DNA of 56,299 nucleotides from Terriglobia bacterium (GTDB lineage Bacteria > Acidobacteriota > Terriglobia > Bryobacterales > Bryobacteraceae), in contig JAJPJN010000057.1 of NCBI GenBank assembly GCA_021324185.1, positions 1 to 56,299 on the forward strand, read 5' to 3'. Shown here piece by piece: positions 32,606 to 41,433 of the stretch; positions within the stretch are counted from its first letter, which is position 1; each line of letters begins with the position of its first letter. The notes under the pieces were generated by a model. That model was not told the origin of the DNA and made no database searches. It saw only the letters and a list, made by a program, of their open reading frames with translations. The translations under genes and the position numbers were made by a program.

Positions 32606-33232
32606 TCAAAATAACCGCGGATTCGGTTCCTCAAAACTTCTGAGAATGGGGCGAATCTGTTCTTCCATACGGATGCGCCGCACGCGTTCAGCCCGCACAA
32701 TCGCGGCGAGCGTAGCCACGGATTCTTCCACCTGGTGATTCACCAGCACATAATCGTATTGTTTGTAATTTCGGATCTCTTCAGCCGCATCTCTCAGCCG
32801 GCGCTGAATAACTTCCTGCGAATCCTCCGACCGGGCCCTCAAGCGCTGCTCCAGAATGTCACGGGAGGGAGCGAGCACAAATATGGTGACGGCCTCGGGG
32901 ATCTTTTCTTTTAATTGTCTCGCACCTTTGACATCAATGTCGAGTATCAGGTCTTTGCCCTCGGTTATGGCCATCTCCAGATTCTTGCGATTGGTGCCGT
33001 AGTAGTTGCCGAAAACCTCTGCGTATTCCAGAAACTCATTGCGCTCAATCCGTTCCAGGAACTCTTCACGCGAGATGTAAATGTAGTTTTCGCCTGGTTT
33101 CTCATTGCCGCGAGGTTTGCGCGTGGTGTAGGAAACAGAAAAGCGCAGGCCGGGGTCGCTCGCCAGTAGCCGCGATACCAGCGTTGACTTACCTGAGCCG
33201 GAGGGCGCCGAAATAATGAAGACCGTGGGCAT
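32606..33232 (-). CDS. gmk: Guanylate kinase
   Basis: A 208-aa kinase converting GMP to GDP. It shows the P-loop APSGSGKSTL near residue 8, the GMP-binding YTTRKPRGNE and NYYGT, and the lid region RLRARSED. The ATG at 33232 has GGAGG 8 nt upstream; the longer frame to 33280 begins in the yicC stop region and is rejected. It is followed by rpoZ. Confidence 0.95.
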   Translation of the reverse strand: MPTVFIISAPSGSGKSTLVSRLLASDPGLRFSVSYTTRKPRGNEKPGENYIYISREEFLERIERNEFLEYAEVFGNYYGTNRKNLEMAITEGKDLILDIDVKGARQLKEKIPEAVTIFVLAPSRDILEQRLRARSEDSQEVIQRRLRDAAEEIRNYKQYDYVLVNHQVEESVATLAAIVRAERVRRIRMEEQIRPILRSFEEPNPRLF

Positions 33233-33272
33233 ACGGTATCCCTCCCGGCCTGTCACATGATTGAGCAATTGG

Positions 33273-34211
33273 CTACTCAAGATTAAGAGCCTGCTCCCGC
33301 ATTCTTTCGATGTTAGCTTTGATGGCCAGCGCCAGGCTGGTAATCGTCAGGCCGGTCTCACCGATCCCTGACGTTTTCGAAAGCATTGTGTTGGTTTCGC
33401 GGTTCATTTCCTGCAACAGAAAATCGAGCCTTTTGCCGGCCTCGCTGCCTTCCTGCAGGATGCGCCGCAGTTCACCGGCATGCACGGCCAGCCGCGTCAA
33501 TTCTTCCTGGATATCCGACTTGTCGGCCAGCAAAGCGGCTTCTTCCATCAGCCTGGCTTCCGGGATGCCGCTTTCGTTCAACAAATTTCGCAGCCTTTCC
33601 CGCAATCTATTGTGGAAGTGGGCAATCGCCTCCGAACGTATCGCAGTAATATCAGCCGCTTGCTGTTCGAGGGCCGCGGTTTCTGCTTCGAGTGCTTGCA
33701 GTAGCTCACGTCCTTCGCGTTCGCGGTAGGCATTCAGATCACGAATGCAGGCGGCGAGTGCGGATTGGAGTTCTGCGCCGAAATCGTCGCCCAGCGCCCT
33801 CTCCTGCGAGGCGTCGAGAACGCCCGGAAGCGTGAAAAACATGTTCAGATCCGGCTTGGCCTCTAATCCGAGCTCTTGCGCCAACTGCTGGAACAAATTC
33901 ACGTATTGCCGCAGCTTTTGCGAGTTGCCCACGGCGGCTGTGGCTGGATCACGCTGCAAAGCGACCCGGATCTCAATGTGTCCACGTCCCATCTCCTGCT
34001 TCAGGAGATCGCGCATCGCGTTCTCAAACGGCGCCAGCTCGGAAGCGTGATAGAAGTGCAGATCCAGGCCACGATGATTTACGCTGCGCAAGGCAATGGT
34101 TAGTTCTCCCGCGCTGGTCTTGGTTCGAAGCAGCGCGTAACCGGTCATGCTGCGAACGGGCCGGGCGGCGCGATCGCTCTGCTGCGGCGCTGGTTTAGCC
34201 GATGATGGCAT
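33273..34211 (-). CDS. YicC/YloC family endoribonuclease
   Basis: A 312-aa member of the YicC family (endoribonuclease). The family opening MTGYA occurs at residue 22 (RSMTGYALLRTK), followed by SVNHRGLDLHF. The C-terminal signature is KRLDFLLQEMNRETNTM with IKANIERMREQ. The start at 34211 overlaps the ABC exporter stop by 17 nt and gives a 21-residue extension rich in Pro, Ala and Arg. An internal ATG at 34148 is the alternative but lacks a Shine-Dalgarno site. It is adjacent to gmk, as in many bacteria. Confidence 0.9.
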   Translation of the reverse strand: MPSSAKPAPQQSDRAARPVRSMTGYALLRTKTSAGELTIALRSVNHRGLDLHFYHASELAPFENAMRDLLKQEMGRGHIEIRVALQRDPATAAVGNSQKLRQYVNLFQQLAQELGLEAKPDLNMFFTLPGVLDASQERALGDDFGAELQSALAACIRDLNAYREREGRELLQALEAETAALEQQAADITAIRSEAIAHFHNRLRERLRNLLNESGIPEARLMEEAALLADKSDIQEELTRLAVHAGELRRILQEGSEAGKRLDFLLQEMNRETNTMLSKTSGIGETGLTITSLALAIKANIERMREQALNLE

Positions 34212-36024
34212 TCGGCTCAGCGTGCTGCAGTTCGTGCAGGCGGTGATAGACGCCGCGCCCGGCCAGCAGTTCGTCGTGGGTGCCTATCTCGACAATGCGC
34301 CCGGCATCGAGCACCACAATTTTGTTGGCCTGCCGGATCGTCGAAAGCCGGTGCGCAATCACCAGCACGGTTCTGCGTTTCATCAGTGCCGTGATCGCCT
34401 GCTGGACCAGCCGCTCAGATTCGGTATCGAGATGGGAAGTGGCTTCATCCAAAATGAGAATCGGCGCATCTTTGAGCAGCGCGCGCGCAATCGCCAGCCG
34501 CTGCCGCTGGCCGCCGCTCAATTTCAACCCGCGCTCGCCGATCATGGTGTTATAGCCTTTGGGCAGCTTGAGTATAAACTCATGAGCGCACGCCGTTTCG
34601 GCCGCTCGAAACACGTCTTCTTCCTTTGCGTCCGGCCGCCCATAGGCAATGTTGTCGAACACCGTCTCATTAAAGAGGAAGGTGTCTTGCGCAACAATAC
34701 TGATCTTTTTGCGCAGACTGCTGAGTTGCAGCGTGCGAATATCGCGGCCATCGATTTGGATGGATCCTTCGGTTACGTCATAAAAACGCGGCACCAGGTT
34801 GGCTAGTGTCGTTTTCCCGGCGCCGCTCGGCCCTACGAGCGCTATAATCTCGCCCGCGTGCACTTCCAGATTGATGCCGTCGAGCACGGTTCTCTGGGGC
34901 ACATTGGGGTAGTGAAAAGACACGTTGTCAAAACGAATGCTCTTTTCGAATTTTGTGAGCCGTACGGCGCTGGGATCGTCCGCTACATCCTGCTGGTGAT
35001 CGAGATAAGTGAACACTTGGAGTGCTGCGCCAATTCCTTGCTGAAAGATGTTGTGGATGTTGGTCAGCCGCTTGATGGGCTCATACAGCATGACCAGAGC
35101 GAGGGCAAAGGCGGTAAAGTTTGCCGCTGTGATGGCGCCGCCCTTTACCTGTTCGCGCGCGAGCGTAAGCAGCAGAATCAACGTAAAGGCGCCCAGAACC
35201 TCAATAATCGGCGAAGCAATCGCCTGCTGCGCGACATAGCGCAAATTTCCGCTCTTCAGTCGCTGCGCGGCGACCCGGAAGCGGGCCGATTCGTAAGCCT
35301 CGGCGCCGAAACTTTTTACTACCTGGTGCCCGCTGATCGTCTCTTGTAAGATCTGGTTCAGCCCGGCGGCCATGTCTTGCGCGTGCCGTGTGGTCCGGCG
35401 AATCCGTTTCCCAAGCCGCAACGTCAAAACCGCTACCACGGGAAATATGATCAGGCTGACCAGTGACAATTGCCAGTCGAAGCTGACCATCGTCAAACCA
35501 AGGAAAATCGCCGTGAACATCTGGCGCAGCCAGTCGGCCAGCATGGTCGAGACAGCTACTTGAATTTTGTCAATATCGATCATCACGGCGGACATGATCA
35601 GGCCAGTGCTCTGGTTCTCAAAGAACTGCGCGTCTTGCCGCAAAACGCGGTCGTAGACCTCCTGCCGCAGGTCCATGATGGCGCTGATGCCGGCCCAATT
35701 GACCAGATAGTTTCCGGCGTAGTCGAAAATACCCTTTGCAAGAAAGCACACCAGCATGCCGAACCCCACCATCCACCAGATGTTGTGAATGAAAGGGGGC
35801 ACCATATCGGCCAGATAAACGCGGGTACCTGTAAATGGAATCGTGAACAGCAGGGCCGGTGCGTTGTCGCCCGGATGCGGATTTAAAACGCGATTGAAAA
35901 TAAGTGGAATCAGCTTGACCAGCAGGCCTTGCGATGCACCCACAATGGCCATGGAGATCACGGCTGCAATCAGCCCCGAACTATACGGACGCGCATAGCG
36001 CAGCAGCCGCGAGAGATCCTTCAC
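34195..36024 (-). CDS. MsbA-like ABC exporter
   Basis: A 609-aa half-transporter with an N-terminal six-helix exporter domain (about 15-320) and a C-terminal ATPase. The ATPase shows Walker A GPSGAGKTT near 402, Q-loop VAQDTFLFNE, signature LSGGQRQR, Walker B ILILDEATSHLD and H-loop IAHRLSTI. It belongs to the MsbA/lipid A flippase type; homodimers export lipids or lipid-linked glycans across the inner membrane. The GTG start overlaps the glycosyltransferase stop (GTGA). The neighbours GT9 and YcaR-like protein support a role in lipopolysaccharide biogenesis. Substrate inferred from context only. Confidence 0.88.
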   Translation of the reverse strand: MKDLSRLLRYARPYSSGLIAAVISMAIVGASQGLLVKLIPLIFNRVLNPHPGDNAPALLFTIPFTGTRVYLADMVPPFIHNIWWMVGFGMLVCFLAKGIFDYAGNYLVNWAGISAIMDLRQEVYDRVLRQDAQFFENQSTGLIMSAVMIDIDKIQVAVSTMLADWLRQMFTAIFLGLTMVSFDWQLSLVSLIIFPVVAVLTLRLGKRIRRTTRHAQDMAAGLNQILQETISGHQVVKSFGAEAYESARFRVAAQRLKSGNLRYVAQQAIASPIIEVLGAFTLILLLTLAREQVKGGAITAANFTAFALALVMLYEPIKRLTNIHNIFQQGIGAALQVFTYLDHQQDVADDPSAVRLTKFEKSIRFDNVSFHYPNVPQRTVLDGINLEVHAGEIIALVGPSGAGKTTLANLVPRFYDVTEGSIQIDGRDIRTLQLSSLRKKISIVAQDTFLFNETVFDNIAYGRPDAKEEDVFRAAETACAHEFILKLPKGYNTMIGERGLKLSGGQRQRLAIARALLKDAPILILDEATSHLDTESERLVQQAITALMKRRTVLVIAHRLSTIRQANKIVVLDAGRIVEIGTHDELLAGRGVYHRLHELQHAEPNAIIG

Positions 36025-36935
36025 GCGTGCGCCCCTTCCATTACGCGCAGCCGCTCTAATGCCGCGATCACCCGGGAAACGCTGACTTTGTCAAGCCCAT
36101 CGAAACCGGCAATAATCTCTGATTCGGTTTGCCATGGCCCCCAGATCGCCGGATTGGAATTGCCAAATAGCACAATCGAGGGGACTCCAAAAGCCGCAGC
36201 GATATGAGCGGGGCCGCTATCGTTTCCGGCAAAAACCGCGGCTTTTGAGATCACTGCTTTTGCATCGCGCAAGCTGCCCTGCACTATGGTGTGGGTGGCG
36301 AACGGCGCGGCGTTATCGCCGGGTCCCGCGAGGAAAACCGGCTTGATGCTGGAGAGTTGAAGATACCGCGCGACTTCACAGAAGCGTTCGGCCGGCCAGG
36401 TTTTATCGGGCGCGGAAGCGAACGGATGAATGACGGCGTAGCGCCCCGAAATAGGAGACAGGTCTGCAAACAGGGATGCGCGGGGGATCGGCTGAATGGG
36501 GACGCCGAGCGCGAACATGGCCGAAGCGAGATGCTCAGCGGTATGTACGACGCCGTTTACGCCTAAAATTTTTTGCGCCCGCGGAATCTTGAGATTATAG
36601 GTGAGCGTGACACTGTGGTGTGCGAACCCGGCGCGCCATTTCGCCCCCGAGAGCGCCGTCATCCACTGGCTGCGCGTTCCGCCGTGCAGATTCAGGCACA
36701 GCACCGGCCGGAAGGCGCGGACTTGACGCCAGTTTGGACCGATAAGGTGCGCTACATCCGGATTTCCTTCGAATACTGCAGCGAAGCGTGGTTCCACCGC
36801 AACACCGATTTGCAGGTCCGGCCGCCTTTTCTTCAGCAACCCGATGGCGGGGGTCGTCAAAACGCAATCGCCCAGCGAGCGCAGGCGTATGATACAAACC
36901 CGGGAACCCTCCGGCAATTGCTCGAGAATCGTCAC
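36021..36935 (-). CDS. GT9 family glycosyltransferase (heptosyltransferase-like)
   Basis: A 304-aa GT-B glycosyltransferase of family 9, the group that adds heptoses to the lipopolysaccharide inner core. Typical segments are VCIIRLRSLGDCVLTTPA near 13-30, AVIHPFASAPDKTWP (about 166-180) and AGNDSGPAHIAAAFG (donor site). The GTG start at 36935 lies 8 nt downstream of the YcaR-like stop. The exact sugar donor cannot be told from the sequence. Confidence 0.87.
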   Translation of the reverse strand: MTILEQLPEGSRVCIIRLRSLGDCVLTTPAIGLLKKRRPDLQIGVAVEPRFAAVFEGNPDVAHLIGPNWRQVRAFRPVLCLNLHGGTRSQWMTALSGAKWRAGFAHHSVTLTYNLKIPRAQKILGVNGVVHTAEHLASAMFALGVPIQPIPRASLFADLSPISGRYAVIHPFASAPDKTWPAERFCEVARYLQLSSIKPVFLAGPGDNAAPFATHTIVQGSLRDAKAVISKAAVFAGNDSGPAHIAAAFGVPSIVLFGNSNPAIWGPWQTESEIIAGFDGLDKVSVSRVIAALERLRVMEGAHA

Positions 36936-36943
36936 GACTTTCT

Positions 36944-37114
36944 TTACGGTTCTATGGTGGCCTGATCCACCAGCATCACCGGAATGTCATCGCGTATGGG
37001 ATACACGCGATGGCACTGGACGCATTTCAAGCCGCTTCCATCTTCTTTTAAAACGACTTCGGCCTTGCACACAGGGCACCGCAGGATTTCCAGCAATTCT
37101 TTGCTGACAGGCAT
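36944..37114 (-). CDS. Trm112/YcaR-family zinc-ribbon-like protein
   Basis: A 56-aa protein with a Trm112/UPF0434 (YcaR) fold: KELLEILRCPVCKAE near the N-terminus, then LKCVQCHRVYPI and IPVMLVD. The CPVC...CVQC pattern supplies four potential zinc ligands. In Escherichia coli, ycaR lies in the msbA-lpxK-ycaR-kdsB cluster. Here the gene precedes GT9 and the MsbA-like exporter, matching that lipopolysaccharide context. It is easy to miss because of its size. Confidence 0.85.
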   Translation of the reverse strand: MPVSKELLEILRCPVCKAEVVLKEDGSGLKCVQCHRVYPIRDDIPVMLVDQATIEP

Positions 37115-37161
37115 GGAAACTTCCAGTTTATCAGCGCTTACCGGCTACGCGTTTGCTGCAA

Positions 37162-37668
37162 TCACTCCAATAGTTTAGGTGGCAGACCGCGTTCCATCTC
37201 CGGAGTGATGAGCCCCGCTTCGTCCAGATCCTTGAGGTGAGCCTCATCCTTCGCGCGGAAGCTGGTCAGCTTCATCCGGATCAAATCCGGCAACGGAATC
37301 AAGCGCACGCCATGCAGCTTTGTTTCTCCCGAAAGCGGGGGCGCCGGTTCGACGTACTCCGGGCGGACCTTTTCGCCGGCGAAGAGCAGGTGAACGGCCC
37401 GTCGCGCCGAAGGAGCGCCGCGCTGCACCCGCATGTCTACTCCAGCAACGTGCCGGTATTCCAGGCCGAACGGCTGGACAGCCGCGGCAATGCGCTGCAA
37501 GTCCTCGCGGCGTACGACGACGTCAATATCTTTCGTCAACCGTCCTGCATCCGGCTCAACTTCTTCTACATAGAGATAGACAGCCAGACCGCCGGCAACG
37601 CGGTACTCAATTCCCGCTGCGGAAAATGCCTTCTCGATCACAGCCGCCAGTTCAAAGAGGCGTTCCAC
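37162..37668 (-). CDS. Nucleotidyltransferase-fold protein
   Basis: A 168-aa protein with an NTase-like opening (AGIEYRVAGGLAVYLY) and a DxD metal pair in TKDIDVVVRR, followed by PLPDLIRMKLTSFRAKDEAH. This resembles small Mnt/AbiEii-type or DUF6036-like nucleotidyltransferases. The GTG at 37668 is preferred, with GAGG 5 nt upstream; the longer frame to 37806 has an unlikely N-terminus. No partner antitoxin gene is adjacent, and the next gene downstream is the YcaR-like one. The function is unknown: it could be an RNA- or protein-modifying nucleotidyltransferase, or a solitary remnant. Confidence 0.7.
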   Translation of the reverse strand: MERLFELAAVIEKAFSAAGIEYRVAGGLAVYLYVEEVEPDAGRLTKDIDVVVRREDLQRIAAAVQPFGLEYRHVAGVDMRVQRGAPSARRAVHLLFAGEKVRPEYVEPAPPLSGETKLHGVRLIPLPDLIRMKLTSFRAKDEAHLKDLDEAGLITPEMERGLPPKLLE

Positions 37669-37859
37669 TCGTTCCTCAAAAAAAGTGTTCGTCAGGAGCG
37701 CAAAGGGCGCGGGTGCGTTTTCCGAGGCGGTACGTTGATCCACTGTTTCGTCGCGGGGCGCTCTGGATGCCGAGCCTGCCTTGCACGAATTTCTCGAAAC
37801 CGGCACAATTCATTCTCGCTCGACATTGCGTGCTCCGCCGTGAAAAAATCGCTGGAGTC
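37669..37859. promoter_or_regulatory. Divergent promoter region, NTase and fbp
   Basis: This 191-nt gap separates two divergent genes and must contain both promoters or be transcribed through. No confident hexamers, operator or riboswitch were recognised. Confidence 0.35.
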
Positions 37860-38861
37860 ATGATCATCACGGCGCAGCAGCACATCCTCCGGCAGCAGGA
37901 GCAGTATTTCCCGGAAGCCGGCGGCACTTTTTCCTGGATGCTTTCCGGCATCACGCTCGCGACCAAAATGATCCAGGCGAAGATCCGGCAAGCCGGGCTC
38001 CTGGATGTACTCGGCAGCGCGGGGGAAACGAATGTCCAAGGTGAGACGCAGCAGAAGCTGGATGTCTACGCTAACCAAGCCTTGCTGCATTGCCTTGGGC
38101 TGCGCGATTCTGTCGCGATCCTGGTTTCCGAAGAGAACGAAGAGCCGGTCCGGTTCGAGCGCGCGCCCGAAACCGGAAAGTACATCATCTTTTTTGACCC
38201 GCTCGATGGCTCTTCGAATATCGACGTAAACGTCAGCGTCGGGACTATCTTTTCGATTTTCCGGCGGCCCTCGAAGAGCGATCAAACCTCGATGTCCGAA
38301 GTGCTGCAGCCGGGCCTCAGGCAGGTGGCGGCGGGCTATGTTGTGTATGGATCGTCAACCATCCTGGTTTACACGGCCGGGCGCGGCGTCTTCGGTTTTA
38401 CGCTTGATCCGGAGATCGGGGCTTATGTGTTGAGCCACGATAATCTCCGCATGCCGCAGCACGGCAATTTCTATTCCGTCAACGAGGCGCAAGCGCACAC
38501 GTTTCCGCCGCAGTATCAGCAGTATCTCGCCAATTTGCGAAACGGCGAATTGGGCCGGACGTACAGCTCGCGCTATGTCGGCTCGCTGGTGGCCGATTTT
38601 CATCGCACGATTCTGAAAGGCGGCGTATTTCTGTATCCGCCCACAAACGGCTATCCTCAAGGCAAATTGCGGCTGCTCTATGAGGCGAATCCGCTGGCGT
38701 TTATTGCGGAGCAGGCGGGCGGCGCCGCGATTGACGGCCAACGCCGGATCTTAGAGATTCAACCCGGTGAAATCCATCAGCGCACGCCGTTTGTGATCGG
38801 AAGTAAAGCGGAGGTAGAGGCGTTTGAGCAGGTATCGCAGCGCACCTCCGTTTCCCGCTGA
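37860..38861 (+). CDS. fbp: Class I fructose-1,6-bisphosphatase
   Basis: A 333-aa class I FBPase, removing the 1-phosphate of fructose-1,6-bisphosphate in gluconeogenesis. The metal-binding signature DPLDGSSNID is at 113-122, with GETNVQGETQQKLD before it and KLRLLYEANPLAFIAEQAGG near the C-terminus containing the substrate-binding region. The ATG at 37860 is supported by the N-terminus and length; the open frame continuing upstream to 37320 runs antisense through the NTase gene and has no family similarity. Convergent with the permease gene (2-nt gap). Confidence 0.93.
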   Translation: MIITAQQHILRQQEQYFPEAGGTFSWMLSGITLATKMIQAKIRQAGLLDVLGSAGETNVQGETQQKLDVYANQALLHCLGLRDSVAILVSEENEEPVRFERAPETGKYIIFFDPLDGSSNIDVNVSVGTIFSIFRRPSKSDQTSMSEVLQPGLRQVAAGYVVYGSSTILVYTAGRGVFGFTLDPEIGAYVLSHDNLRMPQHGNFYSVNEAQAHTFPPQYQQYLANLRNGELGRTYSSRYVGSLVADFHRTILKGGVFLYPPTNGYPQGKLRLLYEANPLAFIAEQAGGAAIDGQRRILEIQPGEIHQRTPFVIGSKAEVEAFEQVSQRTSVSR

Positions 38862-38863
38862 CT

Positions 38864-41329
38864 CTATTCTGCGCGCAACGCCTCGGCGGGATCGACTGCA
38901 CTGGCACGATGTGCCGGTAAATAACTCGCCAGAATGGCTGCCGCAATAATGACTATCGATACGGCGGCATAAGTAAGCGGATCGAGCGGGCTGGTTTCGA
39001 ATAACACGGCCTGCATTGTGCGCGTGACTGCCGCGGCAATTGCGATCCCGGCAGCTACGCCGATGACTACCAGTACCAGCGCCTGCTGGACAAACATGCG
39101 GCGGACCGCATGGGGCGAAGCCCCGAGCGCCACGCGTATGCCGATCTCGCGCGTGCGCTGCGAGACAGCGTAAGAGACCACGCCGTAGATCCCAATCACG
39201 CCCAGCAATAACGCCATGCCGGCGGAGATTGCCAGCATGACTAATGTGAACGACGTCCGCGCCATCGATTTGTCATAGATTTGGGCCACGGTCTGCAATT
39301 CTGCAACTGGAATCTGCGGGTTCACCGACCAGACCGCGCGCCGCACTTCACTTGCAAACGTGGCAGAACCCGCCTGATCGCTGCGAATGACAAATGCCAC
39401 GTCGCGGGGAACCGTTTCCGGTTGGCTCCAGAAGCCTGTCAGGAGAATTGGCCAATATGCGATGAGAGGAGCCGGCTTGTTGGCGCCATCATCGAGCTCA
39501 TTGCCGGCCACGCCAATAATCTCGCGCCAGGTGCTGTTTAGGCTGTCCCGTATTTTCTTGCCCAGAGCTGCCGCCGGGCTTGGCCAGTACTTGCGCGCCA
39601 GGTTCTCCGAAATCAGTGCGACGGGATGGTGCTGATAAACGTCCTCCCAGGTGATGTCACGCCCCGCCAGCAGCGGATTGCCCATTGCACGGAAATACCC
39701 GGGACTAATCCATTTGTAGCGGCGAAGTTCAGGCGTTCTGTGTTCCGCTTCAGAATCATCCTGGACAAAAACAGGGTCATTATCGACATTCCCGTCCATG
39801 GTGACGGAACTTGTGATGCCAACCGATGTAACTCCCGGCAGTGCGGCAAGCTTCCGGTCAATTTCTTCCAACATTCGGGCGACACGTCCCGGCTCGCGCA
39901 CTTGCGTCTCCGGAATATAAGTGCGGAACGTTTCAATCGATTCCGGATTCGAAAAGCCGGGCTGCACGTGACGCATCGCCTGCAACGTTCGAATCATGAG
40001 GCCGGAGCTAATCAGAAGCACAAGGGCTAAAGAGACTTGAACGACGATTAAAGCGCTGCGCACGCGATGCCGTTCGCGGCCATCGCTGATGGTTCGGCCT
40101 CCCTGGCGCAACCCCGCGCCGATGCGCGGCGAGGTGTACTTGAAAACCGAGGCGCTGCCGAAAAGCAGCCCGCCGAACATCGAGACGCCGAACGTAAACA
40201 GCAGCACCGGTATGTTAATCGTGATCTCCTGTAATCGCGGCAGATTCGCCGTCCCGATTGCAACCAGGAGTTGCAAAACGAGAGAAGCGACCAGTAGCCC
40301 TACAGCGCCGCCTGCCAGGCTCAGCAGAAAACTCTCGAGCAGAATTTCACGGCCGAGGCGGCCTCGCTCCGCACCCAGAGCCATGCGGATGGCCAGTTCC
40401 TGCTGCCGTGAATCCGTCTTCACGAGTAAAAGATTGGCCACGTTCGCGCACGCGGTAAACAAGACAACCCCGACCACGCCCATGATCAGCCACAAAATTT
40501 TTCCAACGTCGCCCACCACATCCTGTTTGAGCGCATGCACATCGGGTCCGAAGTGTGCCTCTTTGAACATGTCGAGCGTGATGCCAGGCGCCGGCTTAAA
40601 CTGCTGAAAAACGATGGGAAGCATTCGAGCTACGTCGGCGTTCGCCTGCGCGATGGTAACTCCCGGGCGTAGCCGCGCGATGCCGAGATAGCTGAAATTG
40701 CCGAGATACACTTCGCTACGCTTGAACTGAAACGGCAGAACCAGAACGGCTTTTGGGTCATGGAACGTAAATCCTTGCGGCAGTACCCCGATAATGGTTC
40801 GCATTTTGCCATCGACTCTGATGCTGTGGCCAATGACAGCAGAACTTCCCGCGAATTTTTGTTTCCAATATCCGTAGAACAGCAGAACCGTCTCCGGATT
40901 CCCGAACGTATCGTCCTGACGCGTAAAAAGGCGGCCGATTGCCGGGCGGACGCGTAGAAGCGGCAGCGTTCCGTCCGTGACCTGAAGGGCATGGACCTGT
41001 TCCGGCTCGGCAATCCCCGTTACGGTGAACGTGTCAGAGCGATACAGGCCGATGTCTTCGAAACTGCGGTTGTACTCGCGGAACGTAAAGTAAGTGGCGG
41101 GCGAAAGATATACTTGTTTCCAACCCATCACAGGCGCATTCAGCCACACGCCGGCGAGCCGGGCCGGATCGGGGAATGCTAAAGGCTTGAGCAGCACCCC
41201 GTCTACGATGCTGAAGATAGCGGAATTCGCGCCGATTCCGATGGCGAGCGTCACAATTGCAATGAGTGTGTATCCCGGGCTTCGCCACAGCCTGCGAAGT
41301 ATCTGTTTCATGTCGTCTATCCGTAGCAT
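38864..41329 (-). CDS. MacB/FtsX-type ABC permease, ADOP family
   Basis: An 821-aa permease with an N-terminal transmembrane helix (ATLAIGIGANSAIFS preceded by RRLWRSPGYTLIAIV), a MacB periplasmic core and FtsX domains. The C-terminal module carries the repeated signature SQRTREIGIRVALGASP and ends SAVDPAEALRAE. Two FtsX copies separated by a second core identify the acidobacterial duplicated orphan permease group. No ATPase gene adjoins it, hence orphan. It probably takes part in transenvelope transport or mechanotransmission with an ATPase elsewhere. ATG codons at 41329 and 41311 are both plausible; the frame to 41392 is less likely. Confidence 0.87.
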   Translation of the reverse strand: MLRIDDMKQILRRLWRSPGYTLIAIVTLAIGIGANSAIFSIVDGVLLKPLAFPDPARLAGVWLNAPVMGWKQVYLSPATYFTFREYNRSFEDIGLYRSDTFTVTGIAEPEQVHALQVTDGTLPLLRVRPAIGRLFTRQDDTFGNPETVLLFYGYWKQKFAGSSAVIGHSIRVDGKMRTIIGVLPQGFTFHDPKAVLVLPFQFKRSEVYLGNFSYLGIARLRPGVTIAQANADVARMLPIVFQQFKPAPGITLDMFKEAHFGPDVHALKQDVVGDVGKILWLIMGVVGVVLFTACANVANLLLVKTDSRQQELAIRMALGAERGRLGREILLESFLLSLAGGAVGLLVASLVLQLLVAIGTANLPRLQEITINIPVLLFTFGVSMFGGLLFGSASVFKYTSPRIGAGLRQGGRTISDGRERHRVRSALIVVQVSLALVLLISSGLMIRTLQAMRHVQPGFSNPESIETFRTYIPETQVREPGRVARMLEEIDRKLAALPGVTSVGITSSVTMDGNVDNDPVFVQDDSEAEHRTPELRRYKWISPGYFRAMGNPLLAGRDITWEDVYQHHPVALISENLARKYWPSPAAALGKKIRDSLNSTWREIIGVAGNELDDGANKPAPLIAYWPILLTGFWSQPETVPRDVAFVIRSDQAGSATFASEVRRAVWSVNPQIPVAELQTVAQIYDKSMARTSFTLVMLAISAGMALLLGVIGIYGVVSYAVSQRTREIGIRVALGASPHAVRRMFVQQALVLVVIGVAAGIAIAAAVTRTMQAVLFETSPLDPLTYAAVSIVIIAAAILASYLPAHRASAVDPAEALRAE

Positions 41330-41433
41330 CGCAAGCGGTTCTCCCAAAAAGGGCACGCTAAGTTGTTGACGGGCAATGTTCACCGCGGCCATTGCACCGG
41401 GAACTGTCCGATTCTGGGAAGCAGGCGGCCGGA

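Noticed and set aside
37320-37859. 180-codon extension upstream of fructose-1,6-bisphosphatase
   Set aside because: It is antisense to the NTase-fold gene and has no similarity to the FBPase N-terminus; ATG 37860 gives the normal length.
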